From NCBI RefSeq assembly GCF_002531825.1, contig NZ_NWSX01000060.1, positions 1-35,938 on the forward strand: DNA of 35,938 nucleotides, read 5' to 3'. The translations under genes were made by a program, and so were the position numbers. Source of the stretch: Rhizobium sp. J15. Lineage in GTDB: Bacteria; Pseudomonadota; Alphaproteobacteria; Rhizobiales; Rhizobiaceae. The notes under the pieces are model-generated. The model did not search any database. It was not told the origin of the DNA and saw only the letters and a list, made by a program, of their open reading frames with translations. Below, piece by piece: positions 22,837-30,776 of this stretch (position 1 is its first letter; each line of letters opens with the position of its first letter).

Positions 22837-23666
22837 CGGCCGAGGCCTGCAATGAAGCGCTTGACTCGATCGAGCTCAACCGCATTCCACCAGACGCCAT
22901 CGTATTTGAGGGCGCTTGCAATGATCACACCGTCGGCGACGGACAAGATATCGTTGGCATTCTCATGCGTGACGCCGCTACCCACCAATGTCGGCAGCGA
23001 CCCCGCTTCCTTGATCATTCTGATATAATCAAGATCGGCGGCATGGCCGGTGCGCTGACCGGTGGCGATGACGACATCGGCATCGAAGAAAACGAGATCC
23101 TTCACCTGTTCTTCAACCGGCCGGTCCGCGACGATGGCGTGTGCACCATGCTTGACGTCGGCATCGGCAAAGATGCGGATGCCTCGGGCGCGCAGATGGG
23201 CACGGTAGCGCATGGCGCGTGCCGATTCTCCCTCCACGAAACCCTCATTGGCGATATAGGCGTTGGCCCACTGGTTGACGCGAATGAAGGAGGCAGACGA
23301 GGCAGAGGCGATGGCAAGCGCCGGGATCGCCGCATTGGCGAGCACATTGATGCCGATCGGGCGACCGAGCTCGCGGCGGATGCGGTCGGCGACAACGGCC
23401 ATATGCGCTGACGTCTCGTGGCCGATATCGTTGGGCTTGGCAAACGGCACATCACCGTGGTTTTCGACAATGACGGCGTCGCAGCCGCCCGAGAGGTAAG
23501 CACGCGCATCCGAAAGACCGCGATCATAGATCTCCTCGACGCCCCCGTCGTCATAGCGCGGTGCGCCCGGCAGCGGCATCAGATGCACCACGCCGATCAC
23601 CGGTTTGTCGCGCCCGAAAAGCGTCTTCAGCGTATCCTTGTCCTGCCGTCCGATGGGGTAGCTCAT
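22833..23666 (-). CDS. BtpA/SgcQ-family TIM-barrel protein
   Basis: 277-residue protein of the BtpA family: VIGVVHLMPLPGAPRYD near the start, GGCDAVIVENHGDVPF, IGINVLANAAIPALAIA, ADADVKHGAHAI, ATGQRTGHAAD and LVGSGVTHENA are the family blocks of a TIM-barrel. BtpA was linked to photosystem I assembly in cyanobacteria, but heterotroph members (SgcQ) sit in carbohydrate operons and their reaction is not established as far as I know. The ATG at 23666 follows the PfkB gene by 5 bp; the open frame upstream to 23849 is a shadow of that gene. Its position between a sugar kinase and an amidohydrolase suggests it acts on a phosphorylated sugar intermediate, possibly a glycosidic or aldol-type cleavage. 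That is speculation. Confidence 0.87.
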   Translation of the reverse strand: MSYPIGRQDKDTLKTLFGRDKPVIGVVHLMPLPGAPRYDDGGVEEIYDRGLSDARAYLSGGCDAVIVENHGDVPFAKPNDIGHETSAHMAVVADRIRRELGRPIGINVLANAAIPALAIASASSASFIRVNQWANAYIANEGFVEGESARAMRYRAHLRARGIRIFADADVKHGAHAIVADRPVEEQVKDLVFFDADVVIATGQRTGHAADLDYIRMIKEAGSLPTLVGSGVTHENANDILSVADGVIIASALKYDGVWWNAVELDRVKRFIAGLGR

Positions 23667-23671
23667 GGCGA

Positions 23672-24577
23672 TCACATGTTTTCCAGTTTCAATGTCTTGG
23701 TGAGGACGGCGAGCTCCGCCCGGGTGGGGAAAGAAGCACGCGTGCCGGCACGGCCGACCGCGAGACCCGCCGCCCGTGTTGCAAGTCTTGCGGCATCGGG
23801 AAGAGGCACGCACTGCGCAAGAAGCCCGGCCAACGTGCCCGCAAAACAATCGCCGGCCCCGCTGGTATCCACGGCCTCACGTTTTTCAGCCGGGATCTGG
23901 AGCCAGGAAGATGCGTCCAGAACGAAGGCGCCCTCCGAACCGAGCGTTACGATGACTGTGGCCACACCCATCGCACGGAGGCGGTCGGCAGCGCGGTCAG
24001 CATGGGTTTCGCCGGTGAAGGCTTCGGCCTCCGGCCGGTTGACGATCAGAAGCGACACCGCCGCCAGATCCAGCTCTTCAGCAGGAAGCGGGCTTGGATT
24101 GAGGACCGTGAAAAGCCCGGCCGCGTGCGCCGCCTTCAAGCACTGCGCTGTCACATCGGCACCCAGGTTGCCCTGCATCAGCAACATGTCTCCGGCGCAC
24201 CAGGTCGATGCGAGTGGACACATTGCCAGCGGATCGAACGCCTCCGCGCAGGCGGCGGCGGTAACGATGACGTTTTCGCCGTGGCGATCAATCAGGATCA
24301 CCGAGCGATCACTGGGCAGGTCGAGCCGCGAGAGGCGCAGTTCGGAAATCTCGGCGGAGAGCACGCTCTCCATCCCGTCGCCGGCGGCATCCCGGCCAAC
24401 GGGCGCCCAGAGCGTCACCGACGCGCCTGCCCGAGTGGCGGCAACGGCCTGGTTCGCTCCCTTGCCGCCGACGCCTTCGCCGGCAGCGGCTGCGTTTAGC
24501 GTTTCGCCCGGCATCGGCAGCCGCTCCAGGCGAAAGCTCGTATCGACGCAGACATTGCCGACGACGTGGATGGTCAT
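23672..24577 (-). CDS. PfkB-family (ribokinase-like) sugar kinase
   Basis: 301-residue ribokinase-family protein. The substrate-binding GEGVGGKGANQAVAATRAG (about 33-51) and the C-terminal DTSGAGDCFAGTLAG with the catalytic Asp are intact; VNRPEAEAF and VTLGSEGAF are further family blocks. It phosphorylates a sugar, nucleoside or sugar acid using ATP. With a ribose/fructose-type importer in the same operon it probably phosphorylates the imported compound or its first hydrolysis product. It lies 17 bp after the amidotransferase-like gene. Confidence 0.92.
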   Translation of the reverse strand: MTIHVVGNVCVDTSFRLERLPMPGETLNAAAAGEGVGGKGANQAVAATRAGASVTLWAPVGRDAAGDGMESVLSAEISELRLSRLDLPSDRSVILIDRHGENVIVTAAACAEAFDPLAMCPLASTWCAGDMLLMQGNLGADVTAQCLKAAHAAGLFTVLNPSPLPAEELDLAAVSLLIVNRPEAEAFTGETHADRAADRLRAMGVATVIVTLGSEGAFVLDASSWLQIPAEKREAVDTSGAGDCFAGTLAGLLAQCVPLPDAARLATRAAGLAVGRAGTRASFPTRAELAVLTKTLKLENM

Positions 24578-24594
24578 GGTCCTGGACCTTCCGA

Positions 24595-25359
24595 TCAGTC
24601 CGTTGCCCAGGCGAGCATCTGTTCGAACAGGGTCTTATAGCCCGGCCAGGCGATGAATTCCGGCGGCAGCCAGTGCGGGCCGACATCGGACGTCCAGACA
24701 AGCGTGCGGCCCTCGCCATAGGTACCGGTGACGAGCAGCGGCAGCGAGCCGTATTCGGAGGAAACCGTCATCAGCTGGTTGGCGCCTTCCTTGAGCGTCA
24801 CTTCGTTGAAACCGAGCAGATAGGGAAACTCGCCGGCAATGCCCGCAAGGATCGGATGCGAAGCATCACCCGACACAACGGGTGTAAAGCCCTCCGGCAC
24901 CTCGACACGATCGTCGACGGAAAGGCAGGACACCGGCAGCACCTCTTCGACAGCTGTGTTTCGGAAGCGCGCGCCGCCATTGATGCCCTGGAACGAATAG
25001 TAGCCACCGAACATCAGGAGCGCACCACCCTGGGCAACGTAGTCGCGCAGCAATTTCAGACGGTTCGGCGTGCGACGCGAGTGAATCCAGGTGTCGGGAT
25101 GCAGAAGGAGCGTATTGGCGCCGATATCAGAGAGCACGATGGCGTCATAGGCCTGCAGGCCTTCGAGTGTGCTCGGAAACTCCTTCTGCGCCTCGTGTGC
25201 CGGCATGAAGGTAACGTCGAAGGGGCTATCCTCCAGGGTCTTCAGCAGTTCGTCCGCCCCGGTATGATAGGTCACGGTCGGGAACTGGTCGAAGCCCTTG
25301 ATATGGGTGGCAGTCGATACCCAGGATTCGCCGGCGAGCAGCACTTTCTTCTTGGTCAT
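24595..25359 (-). CDS. Glutamine amidotransferase-like protein (COG5426 type)
   Basis: 254-residue protein with a class I glutamine amidotransferase-like fold: KVLLAGESWVSTATHIKGFD at the N-terminus, DAIVLSDIGANTLLLHPD, GGALLMFGGYYSFQGINGG and GRTLVWTSDVGPHW near the C-terminus. The usual nucleophilic Cys of glutaminase domains is not in the expected elbow position (MFGGYYSF), so glutaminase activity is doubtful. I recognise it only as the uncharacterised family often found next to sugar ABC importers. It is between the phosphotriesterase-family gene (28 bp upstream) and the kinase. A ThuA-like role in sugar modification is an alternative. Confidence 0.7.
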   Translation of the reverse strand: MTKKKVLLAGESWVSTATHIKGFDQFPTVTYHTGADELLKTLEDSPFDVTFMPAHEAQKEFPSTLEGLQAYDAIVLSDIGANTLLLHPDTWIHSRRTPNRLKLLRDYVAQGGALLMFGGYYSFQGINGGARFRNTAVEEVLPVSCLSVDDRVEVPEGFTPVVSGDASHPILAGIAGEFPYLLGFNEVTLKEGANQLMTVSSEYGSLPLLVTGTYGEGRTLVWTSDVGPHWLPPEFIAWPGYKTLFEQMLAWATD

Positions 25360-25387
25360 GGAAACTCCTTGGACGATGGGCCAACGC

Positions 25388-26479
25388 TCAGCGCATGGCG
25401 GAAAAGACGGATTTCGGATTGTCGATCAGCATGCGGTCAATAGCCGCCTGATCGACGCCATGGCGCTTCAGACGCGGCAGGAAGTGCTTGAGAATATAGC
25501 CATAGCCAAAGCCGCCGTAGCGCGTCAGCATGATCTTCAAGAACACATCCTGCGACAGCAGCAGCCGGTCGCCAAAACCCTTGTCGACAAGGGTGGCGAT
25601 AGCACGGGCATTCTCCTCGTCAGAAGGCGACTGGGCGTCCTGATCGGCATAGTAGTAATCCATGCCGATCATGTCGTATTCCAGAAAGGCGCCGCGCCTT
25701 GCCAGCGCCGTCTGGTAGTCGAGATCGTTGTGGCTGGGGTTCATATGGCAAAGGACGGTATGGCGCGGATCTGCCCCCTCCTCCTCGACCACATCGAGCA
25801 CGCGATGCGCCAGACGCTCCCAGCCCGGCAGGTGGATGGAGAGCGGCAGGCTGGTGATGCGCGACGCCCGCGCTGAAGCGCGCAAGGATTTCTCCTCCTC
25901 GGCGGTGAAATTCCGGCTGACGCCAACCTCACCGATAATACCTGCCATGATCTCCGGCTGCGTCTCGCCGCCGCCGACGTCATCGACGATGAACTGCGTG
26001 ACCGCGTCGACATCCATGGCTTTCAGCCAGTCGGGATGGGTGTGCTCCAGATAGAAGCCGGTCCCCATGATGATCCGCAGCCCCGACATGCGCGCGATGC
26101 GGGCAAGCCCTGCCGCATCACGGCCGATGCCGAAATTGGTCATTTCGACCACGGTACAGCCGCCCAGCGCCTGGAACCGCTTGAGCTCACCAAGCGCCAG
26201 GTCCCCGTCATCAAGCGAGACATTGTCCCGGTTCATATAGGGGTTCATGCGCAAGTCGCCGATAATCTCGATGGAGACCTTCTGTTCGGCGATCGCCTTT
26301 TCGTCCGGATGACAGGGGCAGATCCAGCTGGTCGCGCCATCGAGGAAGATATGCTCGTGCATTAGCGTCACGCCGAGATCCTCCACCGGGACAGGGCCGG
26401 TGACGGTCATGGCGGCGCCGGATTTCACCCCGATGGGATGACGAGTTTTCGGCGCGTCCCTGAAGAGATCATCGAGCAT
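25388..26479 (-). CDS. Phosphotriesterase-family metal-dependent hydrolase
   Basis: 363-residue amidohydrolase-superfamily protein related to phosphotriesterase and E. coli Php. Metal ligands: His41 and His43 (LMHEHIF), bridging residue Glu184 (GIIGEVGVS) in place of the carbamylated Lys of true phosphotriesterases, His216 (SIHLPGW), His245 (CHMNPSH) and Asp311 (LLSQDVF). Homologues with this pattern are often lactonases or sugar-ester hydrolases. It begins two bases after the permease stop. In this operon a lactone or ester opening step on the imported sugar-like molecule is plausible; the substrate cannot be read from sequence. Confidence 0.88.
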   Translation of the reverse strand: MLDDLFRDAPKTRHPIGVKSGAAMTVTGPVPVEDLGVTLMHEHIFLDGATSWICPCHPDEKAIAEQKVSIEIIGDLRMNPYMNRDNVSLDDGDLALGELKRFQALGGCTVVEMTNFGIGRDAAGLARIARMSGLRIIMGTGFYLEHTHPDWLKAMDVDAVTQFIVDDVGGGETQPEIMAGIIGEVGVSRNFTAEEEKSLRASARASRITSLPLSIHLPGWERLAHRVLDVVEEEGADPRHTVLCHMNPSHNDLDYQTALARRGAFLEYDMIGMDYYYADQDAQSPSDEENARAIATLVDKGFGDRLLLSQDVFLKIMLTRYGGFGYGYILKHFLPRLKRHGVDQAAIDRMLIDNPKSVFSAMR

Positions 26480-26481
26480 TC

Positions 26482-27492
26482 TCAGCGCCCCTTTGCGCCG
26501 CCGCGGAACAGGCGGAAATTCAGCCAGATCGCGACGAGGATGATGAAGCCGGTGACGATCGGCGTGAAGAAGGGCGACAGATGCGAGAGGATAAGGCCGT
26601 TTGCGAGCACTGCGACGGTGAGCGCGCCGAGCACGGTCCCCACGAGAGAGCCGCGTCCACCAAAGAGGCTGGTGCCGCCGAGCACCACGGCTGCGATGAC
26701 ATCGAGCTCGAAGCCCTGTCCCGCATTCGACGAGCCGGAACCGAGACGGGCGGCGAGGATGACGCCGGCTGCTGCTGCCGCCGTACCCGAGAGCACATAC
26801 ACCCGGAGGATGACCTGGCGCGTGTTGACGCCTGCTCGCCGTGTCGCCTCGGCGTTGGCGCCGACGCCCGTGACGTAACGACCGAAATGGGTTTCGTTGA
26901 AGGCGATATAGGCGACGGCGAGGATGACGATGGCGATCAGCGCCGGAGCGGGAATGCCGAGCACCCAGGCGCGGCCGAGCGCCACGAAGGGGCTCGTCGG
27001 CTCGATGGGGATCGAATAACCGCCGGTGATGAGCAGCGCAAAGCCACGGATCACGGAAAGGCCGGCAAGCGTGACGATGAAGGCGGGGATACGCTCATAG
27101 GCGATAAAATAACCCTGAATGACGCCCACCACGCCGCCGAGCAGCAACATCAGCACGATAGCCAATGGCCAGGGCACGCCGACTTGGAGGGCTGCCGCCG
27201 AAAGCGTAGCCGTCAAGGCGAGAACGGAGCCGACCGAAAGATCGATACCGCCCGTCGTGATCACGAAGGTCATGGCCGCCGCGACGATCAGCAACGGCGC
27301 GGATTGCCGGATGACGTTGAGGAGATTCGGCGCGGTCAGGAAGGCATCCGTTGTCACCGAAAAGAACAGGCAACAGACGACGAAGAACAGCGCGATCGAC
27401 ATGACGCCGCCATTGGCCACGACCTTGTCGAGGATCGTCGTCTCGCGCATGCGGGGCGGATGGCTGGCATAGGCGTTGGGTTCGGAACTCAT
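26482..27492 (-). CDS. Ribose/fructose-type ABC transporter permease
   Basis: 336-residue RbsC/FrcC-family permease with about ten hydrophobic segments. Typical blocks are TFVITTGGIDLSVGSVLALTA, ERIPAFIVTLAGLSVIRGFAL, GRYVTGVGANAEATRRAGVNT and DVIAAVVLGGTSLFGGRGS. Its ATG overlaps the ATPase stop by 4 nt. It forms the membrane channel of the importer with the binding protein (28357) and ATPase (27489). Confidence 0.94.
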   Translation of the reverse strand: MSSEPNAYASHPPRMRETTILDKVVANGGVMSIALFFVVCCLFFSVTTDAFLTAPNLLNVIRQSAPLLIVAAAMTFVITTGGIDLSVGSVLALTATLSAAALQVGVPWPLAIVLMLLLGGVVGVIQGYFIAYERIPAFIVTLAGLSVIRGFALLITGGYSIPIEPTSPFVALGRAWVLGIPAPALIAIVILAVAYIAFNETHFGRYVTGVGANAEATRRAGVNTRQVILRVYVLSGTAAAAAGVILAARLGSGSSNAGQGFELDVIAAVVLGGTSLFGGRGSLVGTVLGALTVAVLANGLILSHLSPFFTPIVTGFIILVAIWLNFRLFRGGAKGR

Positions 27493-28286
27493 GCGGAAGC
27501 GCCTCTTTCCCGGTTATGGCCTGCGGACCGGGCGGCAAATTTTCGCCCGACGATGAGATTGACGACATCCTCGATATTCGTGTCCTCGATCCGACGCTCG
27601 GCGACGTTACGCCCCTCATACATGACCTGGATGCGGTCGCAGACGAGGAAGAGGTCCTGCAGGCGATGCGTGATGAGGATGACGGAAACGCCGCGTCGCG
27701 AGACGGTGCGGATGAGCTCGAGCACCGCCTCCACCTCGGCGACGGCGAGTGCCGCCGTCGGCTCGTCCATGATGAGCACTGAGGGGTTGAAGGACGCGGC
27801 ACGGCCGATGGCGATAGACTGGCGTTGGCCGCCCGAAAGGTTTTCCACCTTCATGTGTGTATCGGGAATGACGATGCCGAGATTGGAGAGCATGTCGTGC
27901 GCCCGCTCATGCATCAGCTTCTTGTCGAGCATCGGTAAGCCGGCCACCCGCCGTTTCGGCTCGCGACCCAGGAAGAGATTGCCAGCGACATCGATCGTGT
28001 CACAGAGCGCCAGATCCTGGTAAACCATCTCGATACGCGCTGCGCGCGCATCTGCCGGCGAGGTGAAGGCGACCTCTCTGCCGTCGATCTCAATGGTGCC
28101 GGCGTCCGGGATCACGGCGCCGGACAAAACTTTGCTGATGGTGGATTTGCCTGCGCCGTTGTCCCCCACCAGGCCGAGGACTTCCCCGGGCTTCAGATCG
28201 AGTGAGGCGTTGTCGAGCGATTGCAGCGCACCATAGCGCTTGGAAATGCCGGTCATGCGGACGCGGCTGACTTGCGTGTCGGTCAT
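27489..28286 (-). CDS. Ribose/fructose-type ABC transporter ATPase (single domain)
   Basis: 265-residue ABC ATPase: Walker A GDNGAGKSTISKVLSG, signature LSGGQRQSIAIGRAA, Walker B SVLIMDEPTAALAVAEVE. Enteric RbsA-type proteins carry two fused ATPase domains (~500 residues), whereas this has one, as in rhizobial FrcA. I chose the ATG at 28286 because the open frame up to 28538 is the shadow of the binding-protein gene. Part of the eight-gene operon, 70 bp after the binding-protein gene. Confidence 0.93.
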   Translation of the reverse strand: MTDTQVSRVRMTGISKRYGALQSLDNASLDLKPGEVLGLVGDNGAGKSTISKVLSGAVIPDAGTIEIDGREVAFTSPADARAARIEMVYQDLALCDTIDVAGNLFLGREPKRRVAGLPMLDKKLMHERAHDMLSNLGIVIPDTHMKVENLSGGQRQSIAIGRAASFNPSVLIMDEPTAALAVAEVEAVLELIRTVSRRGVSVILITHRLQDLFLVCDRIQVMYEGRNVAERRIEDTNIEDVVNLIVGRKFAARSAGHNRERGASA

Positions 28287-28311
28287 ATTCAATGCCCTTG
28301 CTGAAAATCCG

Positions 28312-28342
28312 GCCGCCCAGCTTGATCGACAGGCAGGGCGGC
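28312..28342. other. Intercistronic hairpin after the binding-protein gene
   Basis: GCCGCCC / GGGCGGC stem (7 bp) with a 17-nt loop in the 70-bp gap between the binding-protein and ATPase genes. Position and lack of a U-run suggest an mRNA stabilising or partial-stop element that keeps the binding protein more abundant than the membrane parts. Confidence 0.45.
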
Positions 28343-28356
28343 GACGGCAGTTCGGC

Positions 28357-29298
28357 TTACTTGAACATAGCGCGATACTGATCGACATTTGCCTTGGTGA
28401 CGATGGTGACCGGCACGTTGATGATCGGCTCGATCTTTTCGCCCTTCTTGACCTTGACGAGCGCCTCGACCGCGGCCTTGCCCTCACCGGCCGGATCCTG
28501 CTGGATAACAGCTGTAACGAACCCTTGGTCGATGCCATCGATGGCGGATTTCGTCAGATCCCAACCGAAGACCTTGATGCTATCACCGCGACCCTGGCTG
28601 GCAACAGCGGAAACCGCGCCGAGCAGCGCCGGCTCGCCGGTCGCATAGAGCGCTGTCATGTCAGGGTTGGCCGTCATCAGGTTTTCGGCAGCGGACAGCG
28701 CGACGTCCTGCACGTTCTGGCCATCAACGGTATTGAGGAACTCGACCTTCTGGCCGCCCTCGCTCACGGCAGCCTTGAAGCCGTCGAGGCGCTGGTTCTG
28801 AATGAAGGAGTTAAGCGCGCCGACGACGCCGACCTTGGCGGCGCCACCCATGTCGCTCTTCACATAGTCGGAAAAGAACTTGCCGATCTCGCCACCGGCC
28901 GCAGTGTTGTCGACGCCGACGAAGGCGATGTTGTCGCCTTCCGGGATCTGCGCATCGATTGCGATGACCGGAATGCCGGCATTCTTGGCAGCAGTGATGG
29001 CCGGCTTCACGCCGTTGACATCGATAGCGACCAGAATGATGCCGTCGACTTTCTGCGTGATGTAGGTTTCGATCGCATCGTTCTGCGCCGAAGGTACATT
29101 GTTGGCGTTGAAGATGACGAGATCGGCACCTGCAGCCTTGGCCGCGGCATTGGCGCCGTCATTGATCTGGTTGAAGAAGAGTGCCTGCTGGTTGATAGTG
29201 ACGAGCGCGTATGTATCGGCAAAGGCGCTGGAAACACCCATGGAAAACGTCATGGCTGCGGCTGCAGCGCAGCCGAGAAAATATTTGGTCCGACCCAT
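28357..29298 (-). CDS. Ribose/fructose-type ABC transporter substrate-binding protein
   Basis: 313-residue periplasmic binding protein (Peripla_BP_4 family). A Sec signal peptide occupies about residues 1-27 (GRTKYFLGCAAAAAMTFSM, cleavage after SSAFA). The mature start DTYALVTINQQALFFNQIND and VDGIILVAIDVNGVKPAI are typical of sugar binders. The ATG at 29298 follows AAGGGGAA; an upstream in-frame ATG at 29334 would spoil the signal peptide. First gene of the operon, transcribed from the region with the double palindrome at 29355-29389. Confidence 0.94.
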   Translation of the reverse strand: MGRTKYFLGCAAAAAMTFSMGVSSAFADTYALVTINQQALFFNQINDGANAAAKAAGADLVIFNANNVPSAQNDAIETYITQKVDGIILVAIDVNGVKPAITAAKNAGIPVIAIDAQIPEGDNIAFVGVDNTAAGGEIGKFFSDYVKSDMGGAAKVGVVGALNSFIQNQRLDGFKAAVSEGGQKVEFLNTVDGQNVQDVALSAAENLMTANPDMTALYATGEPALLGAVSAVASQGRGDSIKVFGWDLTKSAIDGIDQGFVTAVIQQDPAGEGKAAVEALVKVKKGEKIEPIINVPVTIVTKANVDQYRAMFK

Positions 29299-29354
29299 TT
29301 TTAGGTTCCCCTTGTTAGAAGCCGCGGACGGCAACAGAATTTACAAGGGCATTA

Positions 29355-29389
29355 TTCAAGTGACTTGAATTATTGTCAAGTCACTTGAA
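29355..29389. promoter_or_regulatory. 14-bp perfect inverted repeat overlapping the sugar-operon promoter
   Basis: TTCAAGTGACTTGA, 7-bp spacer ATTATTG, TCAAGTCACTTGAA: the arms are perfect reverse complements, and each arm is itself a near-palindrome (TCAAGT-N-ACTTGA). On the minus strand TTGACA (29379-29374) and AATAAT (29356-29351) with a 17-bp spacer lie inside it, so a bound dimer pair would block RNA polymerase. The adjacent XRE-cupin regulator is the natural candidate binder; that is inference. Confidence 0.8.
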
Positions 29390-29424
29390 TGTCGGTAATC
29401 GCAAAAGTTAACTTGGAAACTTTC

Positions 29425-29438
29425 TTGATTTAAATCAA
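29425..29438. promoter_or_regulatory. Perfect FNR/FixK-type box
   Basis: TTGATTTAAATCAA matches the TTGAT-N4-ATCAA consensus for FNR/FixK/FnrN proteins exactly. It spans the stop codon of the XRE-cupin gene and lies about 87 bp upstream of the predicted start of the sugar operon. A role in oxygen-responsive control of that operon is possible; chance occurrence cannot be excluded. Confidence 0.45.
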
Positions 29439-30055
29439 AATGTTGCCGGGGTATTTACCCAGAAAATCGAGGCGCGCTGGTTTCCGACATTGCGATACCA
29501 ATGGGCTAGCTCCGAATTGAAAACGAAACTATCTCCGGCGGACAGGCGAAAGGTCTTGTCGCCGATCATCAGTTCGATCTCGCCGACGAGGACGTAGCCC
29601 ACTTCTTCGCCGACATGCTGGATCGGCCCGGCGCTCTCGCCGCCCACATCGATATGGTGAATGTTGCACTGGAGCAGATGGCCCTGCGAATAGGGAATTA
29701 TGCGCTCGAGCGATATGCCCTCGCCGCGCCGTAGCGGATCGAGCGAGATCAACGGCCGCGTGCCGGCGCGAAACACCACGCCCTCGTCGGCATCCGTCTC
29801 CTCGAACATCCAACCGATATTGGAATCGAGCGCCTGCACCAGCCGATGCAACATGGGTAACGATGGCGAAGCCTTGCCGTTCTCGATCTTGGACAGCAGG
29901 CTTTCGGAACAATCCGCAGACAGTGCCAACGCCTTCAGCGTCAGCCCACGCGTCTGCCGCGTAAGCTTGAGGCGCGCACCAAGCCGCACCGGATTCGACT
30001 GAATCTTGTCCTCCCGGCTAGTTTCAGACGGCAAAGGCGGATTGACCATATTCAT
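29435..30055 (-). CDS. XRE-family regulator with C-terminal cupin domain
   Basis: 206-residue regulator. The N-terminal helix-turn-helix (about 24-78) reads LGARLKLTRQTRGLTLKALA, then ESLLSKIENGKASPSLPMLH; the C-terminal cupin barrel (about 130-200) holds GPIQHVGEEVGYVLVGEIEL and LSAGDSFVFNSELAHWYRN. This is the architecture of PuuR/SutR-type regulators, which bind a small-molecule ligand in the cupin. It lies directly upstream of the sugar operon on the same strand, with the inverted repeat 29355-29389 between, so it probably controls that operon. The ATG at 30049 is an alternative start. Confidence 0.92.
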   Translation of the reverse strand: MNMVNPPLPSETSREDKIQSNPVRLGARLKLTRQTRGLTLKALALSADCSESLLSKIENGKASPSLPMLHRLVQALDSNIGWMFEETDADEGVVFRAGTRPLISLDPLRRGEGISLERIIPYSQGHLLQCNIHHIDVGGESAGPIQHVGEEVGYVLVGEIELMIGDKTFRLSAGDSFVFNSELAHWYRNVGNQRASIFWVNTPATF

Positions 30056-30776
30056 GTTAGAGGCATCGCATTGATCGGCGCTCTAATCATAAGTCCTTCA
30101 GTTAAGCCCTGTCCAGTTAGAATGCTTTAAGCCAAGAGTTACGCTGGCTTGCGCGAATATGATCCGCCGGTGGCTCGTCGGACTTACAAAGCGCCTTGAA
30201 GGGATGTGAACCTACGACCCGCTGCTTTTTCCCACGTATAAATGAAAACTCCTGCTGGCGATCTTCGTCACCATCGGCAGTTCGCGACCTGCAGGTTGTC
30301 GGCGCCTTCGGTGTCCGACGACATTGCCGGGCTCAATCAGCTAAGGCAGCCTGACCTTCCTTTTGAACGAGGTCGCGATCGGAGACCACCAAAAGAGTGT
30401 AGCCGAGTGCATGGTACGCCAGGCCTACGGGAACCGGCCGTGAAGGAAACGATGGCACTGCCGATGCTCGCCGGGCCATCGGACAGGTAGGCGGAGAACG
30501 GCGACGTTACCGGTGAAGCGTTCGACTCGCCCCGTGGCCGGCTATTCGCCGCTTGACCTTGTTATCAAGGGCTGCGGGCTGGTCAGCGGACGTCTTGCAC
30601 GGCCTTAGCCGCCTTTGGCCGTGAGTTATAAACCATCTCCGAGCTCGCCGACGACTCGAACGGCCGCCCCGAAGGCAGATCCGTCACAATGAGGTGCAAT
30701 GCCTCTTGGCTACATGCAACACGTGCATTTACTATATTCCTTTATCCGTTATTAGGAGGATTAACGCTATTAGAAG
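30056..30776. other. 720-bp interval without a convincing gene
   Basis: No frame here has family features I recognise. An 82-codon plus-strand frame (30242-30490) has an unnatural composition. On the minus strand about 30342-30490 encodes VGLAYHALGYTLLVVSDRDL followed by VQKEGQAALAD and a stop, which reads like the decayed C-terminus of a lost gene. Near 30735-30775 the sequence turns AT-rich and carries AGGAGGA (30754-30760), the probable ribosome-binding site region for the acyltransferase. No insertion-sequence ends were found. Confidence 0.5.

Noticed and set aside
26581..28023. 480-codon plus-strand frame opposite the sugar permease and ATPase genes
   Set aside because: Low-complexity charged translation, antisense to two clear transporter genes.
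30190..30232. Minus-strand sequence resembling the 3' half of a tRNA (GGGTCGTAGGTTCA...)
   Set aside because: The T-stem does not pair (GTAGG faces CCCTT) and no anticodon or acceptor stem can be folded; not a tRNA and too weak to call an attachment site.
30242..30490. 82-codon plus-strand frame in the gap before the acyltransferase gene
   Set aside because: No ribosome-binding site, no recognisable features and unnatural composition.
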